DNA from: Wuchereria bancrofti
Lineage: Eukaryota; Nematoda; Chromadorea; Rhabditida; Onchocercidae
DNA: 56,156 nucleotides
NCBI GenBank assembly: GCA_005281725.1
Contig: SSBO01000014.1
Span: forward strand, 8,882-65,037
Reading direction: 5' to 3'
Shown in pieces: positions 40,001 to 51,410 of the stretch. The position numbers and the translations under genes are program-made. Each line of letters opens with the position of its first letter. The first letter of the stretch is position 1. Below the pieces are notes generated by a model. The model had not been told where the DNA came from, ran no database searches, and saw only the letters and a list, made by a program, of their open reading frames with translations.

Positions 40001-43000
40001 ATAAACCTATACAATCGTACATTCAGCAAAATTAAAGTAAGTTTTTGTTATAGAAAAAATGAGCAAAAAAAAAAAAAAAAAGATGTATTGGAACTTTTTT
40101 AACCAAGAAAATGATTAACTGATGATAAGAATCAACAGTAGATAATATGAACTGAACTGATCACTAGATGAACTGAAATAAATGATTGGACAAAATGAAT
40201 TTACTCAGATGCATAAAACTCCAACTGCTTTATCAATTATATCAACCCATATTTTTTTTTTTTTTTTGTTAGACTATAGATCAATGAAATTTTGATTCTA
40301 TTTTGTTTGAATTCTTTGTTACGCATTTCAAAATCTAGTAGTATGAATTTAATAAATTAAAAACATGAAAATTCCTAAATTTTACATTGATGTTGAATTT
40401 AACGTTGATATTTTAGGAAAATACAGTGGGACGAATGGAAAAATTACGACGATTACTCCAACATACTGTTTATGAATATGTATCACGTGCACTTTTTAAA
40501 AAAGATCGTTTAATGTTTTCAATGCGATTTGTTCATGGAATACAACCATCTCTCTTTGCGCAAAATGTTAATATTTCATTTTAATATGAATTTAATTTTG
40601 TTTAAATAAATTAAACTAATTGATATTGTATGTCTGTTTCAAAAATTCATCATTTAGATATTTTTTCGCCTAATCAACATTCAATAATGCATTTGATATA
40701 TTCAATATTTCTTGATTTCATTATGTGTTACATTTGACATTGATGAATTTGGCGCTATGTTAAAATTTGGTATTAACTAATCAATGTTATATTTATTCTT
40801 AAAAGATACTCAAAGTTATCAGTTAATGAGATTAAACTAACGATAATTGTTCTTTTTTAGGAATGGGAATTATTTACCGGTTTAATTGTTGATGATACCA
40901 CTGCTTATTCCGTAGAAGAGATTGGTTGGATTAGTAGTGAACGAAAAGCAAATATTGCTAAATTACAGGTTAACTTAAAGTGATTTTTTTTTTTTTTTAA
41001 AGTTTAAATTACTATAATGAGGATTATGTCAAGTGCATAAATTTATTGTTATTAAATGAGTTAAAATTTTTTCCTAACAGAACTATGAATTTTGAAATTT
41101 TAGAAAATTTTGCAGAAATATTTGCCAACATTATTTAACAATCTTCGCCTTACGGATCAAGCATTGTGGAGTGAATTTGCTCGTACGATAAACTGCGAAA
41201 CAGCATTTCCATCTGCTATTGATGCAGTTTTAACACCATTTCAGAAATTGCTTGTTATTCAGGCTATTCGACCAGAGAGACTTTATTCAGCTATGATCAG
41301 CTTTGTTACTAATGTATTAGGTCTGATATTAATCTATTTGTATGCTAATTATCTAAATTTAACATTGCCAGAATTTTTCAGTTGAAATTTCAGGAATTCC
41401 GTCAATCAATCCATCTCCACTAGATTTGAAGTCGATCTATAAATTAGAAAGCAATGAAAATGAACCGATCATGATATTGATTAGTCCCGGTGCAGATCCT
41501 TCACAAGTATTCTTGATATATTTCTAATTTTTATCTTAAAAATATAGAGAAAGGAGTTACAATGCTAATAGTTAAATTTCAATCATTTTTGTGATCGAAA
41601 ATTGAAATTTAATTCGCTGTTGTTTTGCATTATATTATGGCATTAAATTCAAAAATTTTTATTAAGATAGTATATACTCAATCATTGAGCTAAATTTCTG
41701 TGATACAATGATTTGTAAATGATGCTTTTTACGGCTGCATTCTAAATTTTAAAGTCAAAATAAATTAAAATGTTAGAATTTTGTATAATTAGAATTGTGG
41801 AAAGCTTAATTTTTTTTTTTTGGTAAACAGTAATAAATTTAAACTGAAGAAGTTATTGTTAAAGGAATTGGAAGAATTAGCTCGAAAACAAATATCAAGT
41901 GCGAAATTCTATCAAATTTCGATGGGTCAAGGACAACGACAAGCTGCTCTTGAAGCAATTCGAACATGTGCTACAAATGGTGGTTGGGTATGCTTGAAAA
42001 ATTTACATCTTGCCATCAATGATTTAGCGGCAATTGAAAAGGTATGAAATAAAATTTGTAATTTTATAAATTTGTAGCAATTAAAAAAATTTTTGACCTA
42101 TTAACATATTATGTTTTTTTTTTCCTTTCTTACTTTTACGAAACTTCAGAAATTAATTTTTTTCGTTCTCAAGATAAACAAGAAAAAAGTCATCTTAATA
42201 TTTTCAATAATAATTTGTTATAATAATTTAATTTCAGGAATTTTTAACATCGAAACGTGACCCTAATTTTCGTCTATGGTTAACATCTGAATCAAATGAA
42301 CATTTTTCACCGCAACTACTGCAAACTTCATTGAAAATTGTTTACGAAGCACCACCTGGAATTAAAAATAATATGAAAAGGATTTATGCTCAATGGCAAC
42401 AATCTGAGCTTAATTTTGGTGCTTTTTGTTTGCAAAGTTTATTTATGTTAGCTTGGTTACATGCACTTCTACAGGAGCGACGAATGTTCATACCTGAGGT
42501 ATGATTTTCCATCAGAATCCATGAAGTTTTGTTAAAATTTTAATAAAAATAAAGAACTTTTTTTTTTTTTTTTTTTTGCTTTTATTCCAAAAAAAATTAC
42601 CGAAGGAGTGCTTCATCTACTAAATAATTGGAAAATATCTGCTATTTCCAATTTTGTTAAACCATTAAATAATGTTTGTAACAAATGTAATTAAGACTAC
42701 TGTATATTACTGTTTTAATATGTTTACAGTTTTTTTACTGAGTTGTAAATAGCTAATATGTTTGACTATGTTTTAAATTTAATTTATTGCAATTTTTATT
42801 TGCTCAATATCAAAAAATTGCAAAATATAGAATGGTGAATTATTATTTGTTTTACAACTTTATGACTAACATTTCTTGCATTAAGAACTGATCGCATGCT
42901 AATTAATAGATTTATTAAAGATGAGTGAGAATGAATTTCTATTTAAATTTTATTTCAATCATGTTATGACAGGAAGACAATAGGCAGTATGTTGATCAGC

Positions 43001-45846
43001 GGATAACTTCATGTAAAATATTCCATATGTGAAATAATAATGATTTCAGGCTTGGTCGAAATTTTATGAATTTAATAACAGCGATCTGCGAGTAGCCAAG
43101 AAGTTTGTTGAAGAAGTTACAAAAGATGACAAAGGTATAAAATTTTTTTTTTTAATTTGAATTTTTTGAACGATTTGGCAATGTTTGAAATATGTGTGAC
43201 TTTAATTTTCATTACAGTTAGCCTATTTTTTAAGTACTAAAGCATGTTACCTATCAAAATCTTTAGCAAAATCATTAAGTAATGAGATAATTATTCAGGT
43301 TATTTGGTTGTAGTCAGATATTTGGAATGATTTTTTTTTTTTTCTCTGATACAATCAATAAATTTGTTAATTGATCTTATGGTTTGCTTTATGGAAGTTA
43401 CTATATTTTATTGTTTTCTTATTTCATTCGGAAGAAATGATAATAACATATGAAATCATCGAATAATCACGATTTTAAAATTAATTATTTTTCTTACATT
43501 TCAAAGTAAGATTAACTTTTTCAGCTGCTAATTGGCAATTATTACGTGGTCTTATACAAACAGTTGCATATGGTGGACGTATTGACAATGATTTTGATAT
43601 GAATGTTTTAGTTGTTTATTTGAAACGCTATTTCAATTCATCTATTATTGGCATAAATTGTTCTGAAATTGCGCATAATATTTCTGTCCCATTTTCAAAC
43701 AATATTATGGTATATTTTTCAGTATATTACATCTATGATAGAGTAAATTTTAAAATATTTTCTGCATAACTTTCGAAATTGTGTGATTCTTTCTTCTTTT
43801 TTTTTTTCACTTTTAATTAATAGAATTTATAATAAGGAGCTAAAAAAAAAAAAGAAAAAATAGGAATTTATTATGGCTTAATTAACAGGATTATATTAAC
43901 ATCATTAATACAAATATACCTGAGGAAGACAATCCGGCATTATTTGGTTTACCCTCAAATATAAGCACTGCACGTGAAATGGCGGAAATGAATAAAACAA
44001 TTCTGCAAATACGTAGCATGCAAATTTCTGTAACTACCGAAGTTACATTTAACAGGTGTTATTTCTTGTTTTAATAGCAATGCTCATTTTAATTTTTTCA
44101 CAATCAATCAATGAATCAATCAATCAATCAATCAATCAATTGTTTAGAACAAATATATTGATTAAGCGAAAAAAAAAGTTACATTTTTTTTTTCGAATGA
44201 TTTAAAGAAATGTTTGTTTAAATGATTTTTCAACAATTCTGATCACAATCAATCAATGAATCAATCAATCAATCAATTGTTTATAACAAATATATTGATT
44301 AAGCGAGAAAAAAAAATGTTACATTTTTTTTTTCGAATGATTTAAAGAAATGTTTGTTTAAATGATTTTTCAACAATTCTGATCAGTTTAAATAGCATTC
44401 ATGAATACTTAATGAATGTAATTTAAATGATCAAATGAGCTAGAAATTATCGGTTGTAAGGTGAGAAATTGCATGGATATAAATACATAGTGTTATAACA
44501 ATTTTGAGCAAATTAGCAATGCAAATTAATGATATGAAATGAATCAAAAATGAAGTAAAAATTTTTTTTAGGAATGTATGGAATAAAGCTTTGAATCCAA
44601 TTCTAACACTTTGGAAACAGCTCAATTCTCAATCAACATTACACTCAATGAATGTACCATTGATACAACATACTGATGATCTCATTCTCGAAATTATTTC
44701 TCTGGAATATGTTCATGCAATAACATTGGTATACATTATATGTAATAATTTTTGATATATTAAAAAATAAATAAATAAACTTGAATTAATAATATGTAAT
44801 GAAATTAAAATACAAAAATTTTTAGGTTCAAAAAGTGCATAAATATCTTGGTGCAATAAGTAAATGTTTACGTGGTATACAATTATTGACATCAGAAATT
44901 GCTAATGGTGCACGAGCATTAATGATGCATCAAGTTTACTTTTTGTTTTTATAAAAAAAAAAAAGAAAGATATATTTATACGTAAATATATATATTTTTT
45001 ATTAATTGATGTATTCGTCAATAAAATCTTCCTTAGAACAGTTTTCATTTTGTTTACATTTATTTATAGACGCCAGAAGAATGGCAAGAAGCATGGAGAG
45101 GTCCATCGGATCCAGCTCAATATTTATCACTTTTAATACATAAAGCTAAATCAATCGAACAATTATCACATATCAATGATAGCTATAAAATATTAGCTAA
45201 TCCAATCAAACTTGGCAATATTTTTCGACCTACTGCTTTCTTTAATGCTTTACGACAATTAACTGCAAGGTTATGCTAATAATTATTTTTAAATATTGCA
45301 TTTAATTTTAAATTCGAAATTTTTACTTCTTAATACGACAATTTCAAATTTATTTCTATTTGAGATTTAACAAAGCATACTTAATTTTAGGAAAAAGCAT
45401 ATGTCTATGGATGAATTAAAATTAGGTACTGCATGGAATGGTGCATTTTTGAAAAATGAAAATGTAATGGAAATATCCGGAATTCATATCCAGGGAGCTT
45501 TATTTGAGGAACATATGGTTGAAATAAAACAGATATCTCCAACTGTTGCGACAGCTCCAAATTTGTATATTGCTTGGATATCTGCGGTAAGTATGAAGTA
45601 AAGCAAAAACAACATTTAAATGAATGAAAATGAAGAAACAAGTTTTTTTTTTTTTCCTGGAAATATAGATTTGAAAAATATTTTTAGGATAGTTCGGATG
45701 TATATGAAAAGGATAAGTCAATATTTGTACCACTTTATGCAACACCTGAACGAAATCAGTTAATTGCTGAAGTTCAAATGCCATGTATCAAAAATCCGGA
45801 CAAATGGATTATTGCTTCAGTTGCATTATTTTTATCAAATCAATAG
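11354..45846 (+). CDS. che-3: Cytoplasmic dynein-2 heavy chain (IFT dynein), CHE-3/DYNC2H1 ortholog
   Basis: Minus-end-directed AAA+ motor for retrograde intraflagellar transport in cilia; in nematodes this means sensory neurons. I chain 88 coding exons (listed in the domain entries) totalling 12,738 nt, i.e. 4245 residues plus TAG at 45844-45846, close to the family's usual size (about 4200-4300). There is no internal stop and every phase agrees. Walker A motifs lie at about residues 1643 (AAA1, GPAGTGKT), 1928 (AAA2, GPSGSGKS), 2238 (AAA3, GPDGSGKE) and 2581 (AAA4, GRAGMGRR). Stalk and microtubule-binding domain fall at about 2849-3149. Dynein-2 identity rather than dynein-1 rests on the short N-terminal tail (AAA1 begins near 1610), the AAA4 GRRE-type loop and residue-level similarity to DYNC2H1 along the whole length, including the N-terminus, which supports the ATG at 11354. 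Oddities are two non-canonical splice junctions (17081-17082 and 33062-33063) and the exon 1 duplication. Less certain junctions: exon 2 end (11925, GTTGGT donor), exon 39 end (26327), exon 59 end (34310). Confidence 0.93.
25098..27158 (+). other. che-3: che-3 part 2: AAA1, main ATPase site, exons 34-42
   Basis: Residues about 1611-1907. Exons: 25098-25161, 25336-25403, 25535-25678, 25753-25842, 25941-26082, 26246-26327, 26586-26712, 26875-26979, 27090-27158. The Walker A motif GPAGTGKT is encoded at 25368-25391. The Walker B segment GCFDEFNR is in exon 36. Exon 38 gives [20 protein letters not shown], with sensor-I-type asparagine and arginine-finger region typical of dynein AAA1. All catalytic residues expected for an active site are present. 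Confidence 0.93.
27401..28791 (+). other. che-3: che-3 part 3: AAA2, exons 43-47
   Basis: Residues about 1908-2159. Exons: 27401-27577, 27770-27943, 28097-28218, 28367-28468, 28611-28791. Walker A GPSGSGKS is encoded at 27461-27484. Exon 44 carries [15 protein letters not shown] and [19 protein letters not shown], where DGDID takes the Walker B position. Exon 45 has [17 protein letters not shown], the standard dynein AAA2 signature. AAA2 in dyneins binds nucleotide structurally. Confidence 0.92.
28941..30871 (+). other. che-3: che-3 part 4: AAA3 with altered P-loop, exons 48-52
   Basis: Residues about 2160-2454. Exons: 28941-29126, 29321-29466, 29770-30004, 30372-30521, 30703-30871. The P-loop at 29369-29392 reads GPDGSGKE: the lysine is kept but the usual Ser/Thr that coordinates magnesium is Glu. 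From memory, the vertebrate dynein-2 AAA3 loop (GPEGCGKG) also lacks Ser/Thr, so this looks like a dynein-2 family trait and not damage. The acceptor of exon 49 (29319-29320) lies at the end of a short tandem duplication (29242-29313). Confidence 0.88.
29242..29313. repeat. Short tandem duplication abutting the exon 49 acceptor
   Basis: Two imperfect copies of about 36 bp (ATGTTTAAATTT..GATTATTAAAAATTTTGAA), differing at TATG versus TGCG. The second copy runs into the polypyrimidine-poor acceptor GAATTTGAAG used by dynein exon 49. Confidence 0.8.
30872..31968 (+). other. Largest dynein intron (intron 52), with a less A+T-rich patch
   Basis: Intron of 1097 bp between exons 52 and 53, with donor GTAATT and acceptor ATGATCAG. 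At about 30915-31000 it has a patch of clearly higher G+C (GGCCAGTATGTGCTGGTCGA and following) unlike the surrounding intron. A minus-strand open frame (30807-31001) crosses it, but its end overlaps exon 52 and it resembles no family I know. An approximate 19-bp duplication (AATTTAGTATAATTTTATT) is at 31386-31404 and 31427-31445. A decayed mobile element is possible but not shown. Confidence 0.5.
31969..34673 (+). other. che-3: che-3 part 5: AAA4, exons 53-60
   Basis: Residues about 2455-2848. Exons: 31969-32062, 32354-32409, 32678-32797, 32975-33061, 33231-33376, 33516-33738, 34048-34310, 34482-34673. The P-loop at 33251-33274 is GRAGMGRR, with the Walker lysine replaced by arginine; the human DYNC2H1 AAA4 loop is, from memory, the same type (GRSGVGRR). 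Exon 58 gives [20 protein letters not shown], with EDYQ at the Walker B position. Exon 56 has no GT at its homology-supported end (33061), and the end of exon 59 (34310) is my best phase-consistent guess. Confidence 0.82.
34838..37231 (+). other. che-3: che-3 part 6: coiled-coil stalk and microtubule-binding domain, exons 61-67
   Basis: Residues about 2849-3149. Exons: 34838-34975, 35202-35309, 35445-35611, 35739-35862, 36334-36455, 36765-36909, 37133-37231. Exons 61-62 are the outgoing helix, rich in K/E/Q heptads ([20 protein letters not shown]). Exons 63-65 hold the globular microtubule-binding domain ([53 protein letters not shown]). Exons 66-67 are the returning helix ([20 protein letters not shown]). 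The boundaries match the stalk of other dynein-2 heavy chains. Confidence 0.92.
37377..44055 (+). other. che-3: che-3 part 7: AAA5 and AAA6, exons 68-83
   Basis: Residues about 3150-3973. Exons: 37377-37529, 37773-37961, 38152-38254, 38823-38986, 39159-39278, 39644-39778, 39893-40036, 40417-40566, 40861-40968, 41104-41320, 41394-41506, 41865-42041, 42238-42498, 43050-43134, 43525-43709, 43889-44055. AAA5 shows [20 protein letters not shown] and [14 protein letters not shown]. The helical linker that follows has [23 protein letters not shown]6 shows [39 protein letters not shown] and [15 protein letters not shown]5 and AAA6 do not bind nucleotide in dyneins. Confidence 0.92.
44098..44385. repeat. 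Tandem duplication (about 145 bp) with AATC microsatellite, in dynein intron 83
   Basis: Copy 1 is 44098-44245 and copy 2 is 44243-44385. Each begins TCACAATCAATCAATGAATC, runs through an AATC repeat, and ends TTCAACAATTCTGATCA. They differ in AATC number, TTTAG/TTTATA and A-run lengths. The duplication is entirely intronic (intron 44056-44571) and does not touch the splice sites. Confidence 0.92.
44572..45846 (+). other. che-3: che-3 part 8: C-terminal domain, exons 84-88
   Basis: Residues about 3973-4245. Exons: 44572-44728, 44826-44933, 45070-45269, 45391-45586, 45688-45846. The dynein C-terminal domain is recognisable from [34 protein letters not shown] and [12 protein letters not shown], ending [10 protein letters not shown] then TAG. 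The end aligns with the usual dynein-2 terminus, so the protein is complete. Confidence 0.93.
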
Positions 45847-45894
45847 TAAATTTGATTGTAATAAATTTGAAAAATAGTATTTTATAAAAGAGAA

Positions 45895-45900
45895 AATAAA
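45895..45900 (+). terminator. Polyadenylation signal AATAAA of the dynein gene
   Basis: AATAAA begins 49 bp after the stop codon at 45844-45846, a normal nematode 3' UTR distance. Confidence 0.6.
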
Positions 45901-47104
45901 CTGATTTGTTATGATTTATTATTAGTACCTGTTTATGAACTTAAATATAATGATAGTAAATAATTTATTCAGTGAAAAAAAAATTTTCGTAATTAGGAAA
46001 GTTTTATATACAGAGCAAACATAAAAGCAATTTTGGTCAGTGATCAATTTCAACAGTTCAAAGATCCTAATTTTGGCCCTTTCAATAAACAGACACAGCA
46101 TGACACATTTTTTTTTTTTCTGCTTTATTTTGTTCTTTTCTGTCTTAGCAATCCTGAAAAAATGATCAAATAATTGTCGTCCTACACATTGCTGAAATTT
46201 TATCATTTTTCATCAAATATTTCATAAATTGATTTATATTGTTTGAAAAAAGATAGGAAATATGATAAACATGTATTTAATATGTGAAAATAAATATTAG
46301 ATTACAAGTAATTAAATGATACATAGAAATGATGATCATTCTGGAACTATGGCTAAATCAATAATTGCTAAATGAAATAATGATATATTATCAATAATTG
46401 ACATTAAACAACAATGAAATTATATTCAAATTTTCAACATCATACTGATTAATTATTATAATTTTGATACTGTTCCAGAAGTATCAAATGAATATATATT
46501 TTAAAATATATATAGCTTAAATTGTTTACAACAATATAAGCAAAAAATGAATGCATATATGTATATATAGCTATTATGATAATTGTATTAACTTAAAATT
46601 AACTTAGAAAAAGATTGTAGTATGTTAAAATTATCAAATAAATCTCTAATAATTTTTAAATATGAATGAGAAAATAAAAGAAAAAAAAAATGAATATGTG
46701 ATAGGTTTGGAAAAAAAAAAGAGGAAAAAACAAATGTTTGGTTAAATGTTTCATTATATTGTTATGTGAAAGAAAAAATTAATTTTATATGAATTGGAGA
46801 AGAACATATTATATCATTTAATGTTTAATGTTTTGTGACTTATTCATCAGAGATTTTCATTTTAATTATTTCAACAAAAACGAAAAAAAAAAGTTATCGT
46901 CAAAGAAATGAGTGAAAATATGTTATTATTAGTGATTATAAAAAGAAAAAAAAAAAAGAAATGCAATCATTTATTTGATCAATTTTAATCTAAATGAATG
47001 TTGATACAATTTAAACTATACTATTTAAATTAGCTATAAATTAAAGTAAATAATTTTAACATAATTTTTCATCAATTAATTACAAGTTACAATAATTTTT
47101 TTTT

Positions 47105-47110
47105 TTTATT
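47105..47110 (-). terminator. Candidate polyadenylation signal of the TDU-domain gene
   Basis: TTTATT on the plus strand (AATAAA on the minus strand), about 110 bp beyond the TAA at 47220-47222. It sits in a T-rich run, so a chance match is possible. Confidence 0.35.
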
Positions 47111-47219
47111 TTTTGAAATAAAAAAATAAGGCCTTTAATGATTAATAATGGTTGGACGAATAAATATGAATGAGAAAAGAATCGAATACAAGTAATAAAT
47201 AATGTGTAATAGAAGAATT

Positions 47220-50200
47220 TTAGCGATTTCCACGAAGAAGTTCGTAAGTTTCTGCTCCAAGTGCTTTTCGAAAGTGATCTTCTACTGAAAAAGAAAAAAG
47301 AAATTCAATTATTGAAATTTCATATAGATATATTTATATTAATTAAACTCATTACACTTATACTTGATTATTTCATCAAAAAAAAAAAAAAGTTAACTGA
47401 AAGTCATAACGGATTTTTGAAAAAAATGATAGAAAGATAATAAATGATAAAATATTAATTTAAATATTTAAGCTCTCTTTAACAAATCATTTAGTCGTTT
47501 ATCAACCCTAATCAGTGATAATAGATGGAATAATATCAGTTTCATTGCAATAATAATATTTAACTTTTTTTACCATTAAATTATATTAAATATCTATATT
47601 AAAGGTATTTCATATTTCAATTTTTAATTTTTAAAATGCACGTTACATGCATTTCATAAAAAACAAAAAAAAAAATAATTTACAAGAAATAAAAAAAAAA
47701 AGAAAATAATTCCTTTTTTCAAATAGTAAAAAGCATTTGTTGATTATTTCTCTGTTAAAAGAATTATGACATTTGTAATGAAATGATATTGCATACAAAT
47801 AAAATTACTAATTTTTTAATTGCAGTAACAAAAATTTTTCATTTTACTTTAAATTTGTCTTTTTTTTTTTTGGTCTTTTATGATTTGCTTCACTTAAATT
47901 TTCCTAATTTGAAAGAAAAAAAACCTCAATTGCTCACTTTCAATTCCGGAATTATTGACAACAATTTGTTGTGGTGAGCTTACGCTACATGATAGAGTGT
48001 TTCGTAAACCGGTTGCTTGATTGCTTTTACGGTGTAATAGTGATCCTGAAAATTTCGATATATTTAATGTAGCTAATTGTGCACATATTTGCAATTTTTA
48101 GTTAATGATTAAAATACATTGTTGAATGGATTACATATGGAGTAGAATGTATACAGATTAAATCATCACCGGAAATTTTTTTGTCAACATCAGTTTGAAC
48201 CGGTGGTGTATAATGAACATAATTTGTTTGCCGTCTTGGCCATTTACCACTAAGCGATCGCCGGAAATGTTCCGAAACATCTGGTTCAGGAGTGGGTCGT
48301 GATGTTACTGAGGAAGCTGATCGACGCATATCAACATTACGTCGTACTTAAAAAAATACAATAAAAATTTTTAGAAATTACAACAAAATTGAAATTTTAA
48401 CAATAATCATTTATCATTGTTGAATATTTCTAGATTACGAATAAATTATATACGAAGGTATATTTTAGTGGATAAATTAAAAAATTTTTTCTATATTTTC
48501 AAATTTTAATATTGAAATTTTTTAATATTCCAAATAAATTTATTACTAATGATAATATTGTCATTTCATTCAAACAAACAAAATGGCTTAAGGATAGAAA
48601 TAAATAGCAAAAAAAAAAAATGTCAGAAACTTTTATTCAATTAATTTTGTTTTAATATCTTCTTTTTCTTTTCTTTTTTTTTTGTTTTTTTGTTTTTCCC
48701 ATATGTTAACAAAATTTTCGTTTATGCTAGCTTTTTTTTTTTTCATTTTAAGCTATGGAAATATTTATGTGTATAAAATGTACAAAAGAAAAAAGCTATT
48801 GCATGAAGAGATTTTTTTTTTTACTGAGAAATGAATTTGGAATATTTCGAGAATTCACATTTCTCTATTAACTTTTCACTATTTTATAAATAATCTATAA
48901 AAAATTAAATTATGCAAAAATGTGATAATATATTGGCAGTCGATGTTTAATGTTTTTTCTTTTATGTGTTATACTGATATGTTAGTTATTTCTGATATCA
49001 AAGTATAGCTACTTTTTTTTTTCATTCGTAAATTTTAAAAACAAATTTTGTATTATTTAATGAAAGTGTTAAATTGAAGTTTTGATTTCTTTTTCCTTTT
49101 CTTTTTCTTTTTTGAAAAGAAAACGTCTGAAAAAAAAAAGCTAACTGAAAGAAAATTTTGATAACTTTTTTTTTTTGTGTTATGTAACAAAATTACTTGA
49201 TGCCATTTTTTCTTTTTCCTTTTTTTTTTTTTTTTTTAAATTGGAAAATCAAAAAACTGGAAAAGAATGCGATCGGCATCATCGACAATACCAATCACCA
49301 TTATCATCTACCACGATCATCTGATGTTTCAGCAAAATTTTTTTGTTTTCGTTTTTTTTTTGTTTCATAAAAGAATATTCCGACATTCCTTCTTACACTT
49401 AATATCAGTTGTCATCGATACAATCAAAGTTTTCATATGCAAAAATATTTTTGTCAACTTGTAAAATCTGAGAGACAAAAAAAAAAAGCAGAAAGAAACA
49501 AAAGAAAGTTTTAGTGTAAAATATATTTGTAACTTAAGATATTGCTTAAGAATAATATTCTATTATTCATTTATTGGCTGATCCAATTATCTGATCTTAT
49601 CTATGATTGATTCATTTAATCATTTCAATTTCCTTCTAGATAACTATCTTTTATCAAATTATCATTTATGTAATAATTGTAAAAAGTATCAGCCATATAT
49701 TCCAAAAATACTTCTTTTTTTCTTTTTTTTGACCGGATGAAGTTAAGTAATGAAGGTAATGTTTAACATATTTCATCTTATCTTGCTCTAAATTGTAATT
49801 TGGTCAGCATGTGAGAAAATTTTAGTAACCGGAAATGATCTATTATTGCATAATACATCCGGAAACAATTCGCAGACCCTGTGGTTTTTATATAAATAAT
49901 TAAAACAAGCAATGCTTGCATTATAAGGTTAAAAAAAAAGGACAAAAAAAATAAATAAATAAATGATTTGGAACGATAGATAATGTTATAATGCCTTTCA
50001 TTCATTGATATAAGAGGATAATTTTTCTTTTCTCTCCTCTTTTAATTAATTACTCTTTTTAAAAAAAAAAATTACTATGGAGGAGATAATAAGAGAGAAA
50101 ATGCAAAAGAATGTGATAAGAGGATAATATAGCAGTGGGAAAAAAAGGAAGAAAGAGGTTATGTATGAAGGATTAAGTTAATGAAAAAAAATTTTTTGAA

Positions 50201-51356
50201 AGAAAGCGATTATTTGTCTCATGAAACATAATTATTTATAATTTGATTCTCCAACAAATTTTTTTTTTCGTCGTTTTAAAAAATTGAGTAGCAAAAGTTT
50301 GGTAAAAAGATGCATCAAAAAATAAAATTTATGAAACTGTGCTTATGGGATGGAAAAAAAAAAGAGAAAACAAAAATAAGCTATTTTCATAAATTCGTCT
50401 GTTCGCCTACCTTTAATAATAATAAGTAATAATAATAATAGTAATGATAATAGTAATAATAGCAACAATTAATATAATAAAAAATGATAATAGCAATAAT
50501 AGCAACAATTAATATAATAATAAATACTGATATTTCAAAATTTTTTTTTCTTCTTTGAACATAAAATAATTTTTTCTTTCTTTCTTTTTTCTTTTTTAAG
50601 GATGCAATAAATTCATGAAAAAAAAGTACTTGCAAAAATTTTGCACTATTGGTAATTTGATAATAAAACAAAAATTTCTCCTTTTCGCTACAATATTTGC
50701 ATCTATCAATTAATTAATTGATTTCATCGAGAAAAAAAAAAGCAATTGTTGATGTTAAATTTAGAATTTTAATTCTCATCTTTTTATCCTCTCCTCCTCT
50801 TCCTCTCTCTCTCTTTTTAAATGAAAAAAAAAAAAAAAAAAAAAAAAAAGAAATATACCATAACCATTTCGTATAACTGTTGGCCGAGGTTGAGATTTCA
50901 GAATGGATGAGCATGATGGTAAACAACGCATTTCACGTTTTTTAAGCGATAAATCCAATGGCTAAAATTAATACTTTCCTTCTCTTTTTTTTAACTTCAT
51001 AAAATTTTGACAAAATTTTTTTTTTCCTGGTTTTAAAAGAAAATGAAATTTAAAAAATTTATATATTATACCTTATCATATTGCTCTTCTTCATCATCAT
51101 CAAGATGTACATCACGTGCTACATCGGTAATTCCAACAACATCAATATCCGCCGCATCACATGGTATGTTATTTATGTTTATCGTATGATATGGTGGTGG
51201 TGGTACAATAGATGATGAAGTAACAGTGCTAGTTACTGGTGGTGATATAATTGTTGATGGTATATAAGATGGTGATATACGAACAGGTATTGTTAGATTA
51301 CCTAACGGTAGATTAATTGATAATGTCGGTTGTTGGGTCATTGGACAACTGTACAT
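47220..51356 (-). CDS. VGLL4/Tgi-like transcription cofactor with two Tondu (TDU) motifs
   Basis: Five exons on the minus strand: 51072-51356, 50859-50961, 48170-48346, 47938-48045, 47220-47284. They total 738 nt in one frame (245 residues plus TAA) with all phases consistent. Residues 152-161 are DVSEHFRRSL and 225-234 are IEDHFRKALG, two TDU motifs (V/I-x-x-HF-x-x-S/A-L) like the tandem pair that lets VGLL4 and Drosophila Tgi grip TEAD factors. Residues 52-56 PPPPY form a PPxY motif, which binds WW domains such as those of Yorkie/YAP. Residues 96-100 PLDLS match the CtBP-binding PxDLS consensus; RPTVI follows at about 121-125, resembling a conserved stretch before the VGLL4 TDUs. The ATG is chosen because an in-frame TAG lies just upstream. 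The acceptor of 48170-48346 is TTTTTTTAAG and its donor GTGATG is not strong. Expected role: nuclear cofactor or repressor with the TEAD homolog. No DNA-binding domain is seen. Confidence 0.8.
50446..50520. repeat. Short tandem duplication and AAT-rich repeat in the TDU gene intron
   Basis: GATAATAG(T/C)AATAATAGCAACAATTAATATAATA occurs twice (50446-50480 and 50485-50520), within a longer AAT/GTAAT-rich stretch from about 50414. It lies in the intron 48347-50858 of the TDU-domain gene. Confidence 0.85.
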
Positions 51357-51407
51357 TGCATTTGATAATTCAAACTATTCTTTTTCTTTTTTGTCTTTTA
51401 ACAAATT

Positions 51408-51410
51408 CCT
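51408..51410 (-). promoter_or_regulatory. 3' splice acceptor upstream of the TDU gene start codon
   Basis: On the minus strand TTTTGCTTTTAG is followed by GAATTTG, 52 bp before the ATG at 51356. It could receive a spliced leader or a non-coding 5' exon; sequence alone cannot decide between them. Confidence 0.45.

Larger units (their letters stand above)
45847..47219. other. Intergenic region between convergent dynein and TDU genes
   Basis: Two 3' ends face each other here. It holds the AATAAA for the dynein gene near the left end and a candidate minus-strand AATAAA (47105-47110) near the right end. The minus-strand frame 45922-46206 has no splice, start or family support. I see no RNA gene. 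Confidence 0.65.

Noticed and set aside
45922..46206. Minus-strand frame of 94 residues between the dynein and TDU genes
   Set aside because: A/T-driven composition, no recognised family, and it overlaps the expected dynein 3' UTR end region.
49267..49464. Plus-strand frame of 65 residues
   Set aside because: Lies in the large intron of the minus-strand TDU gene and shows no coding features.
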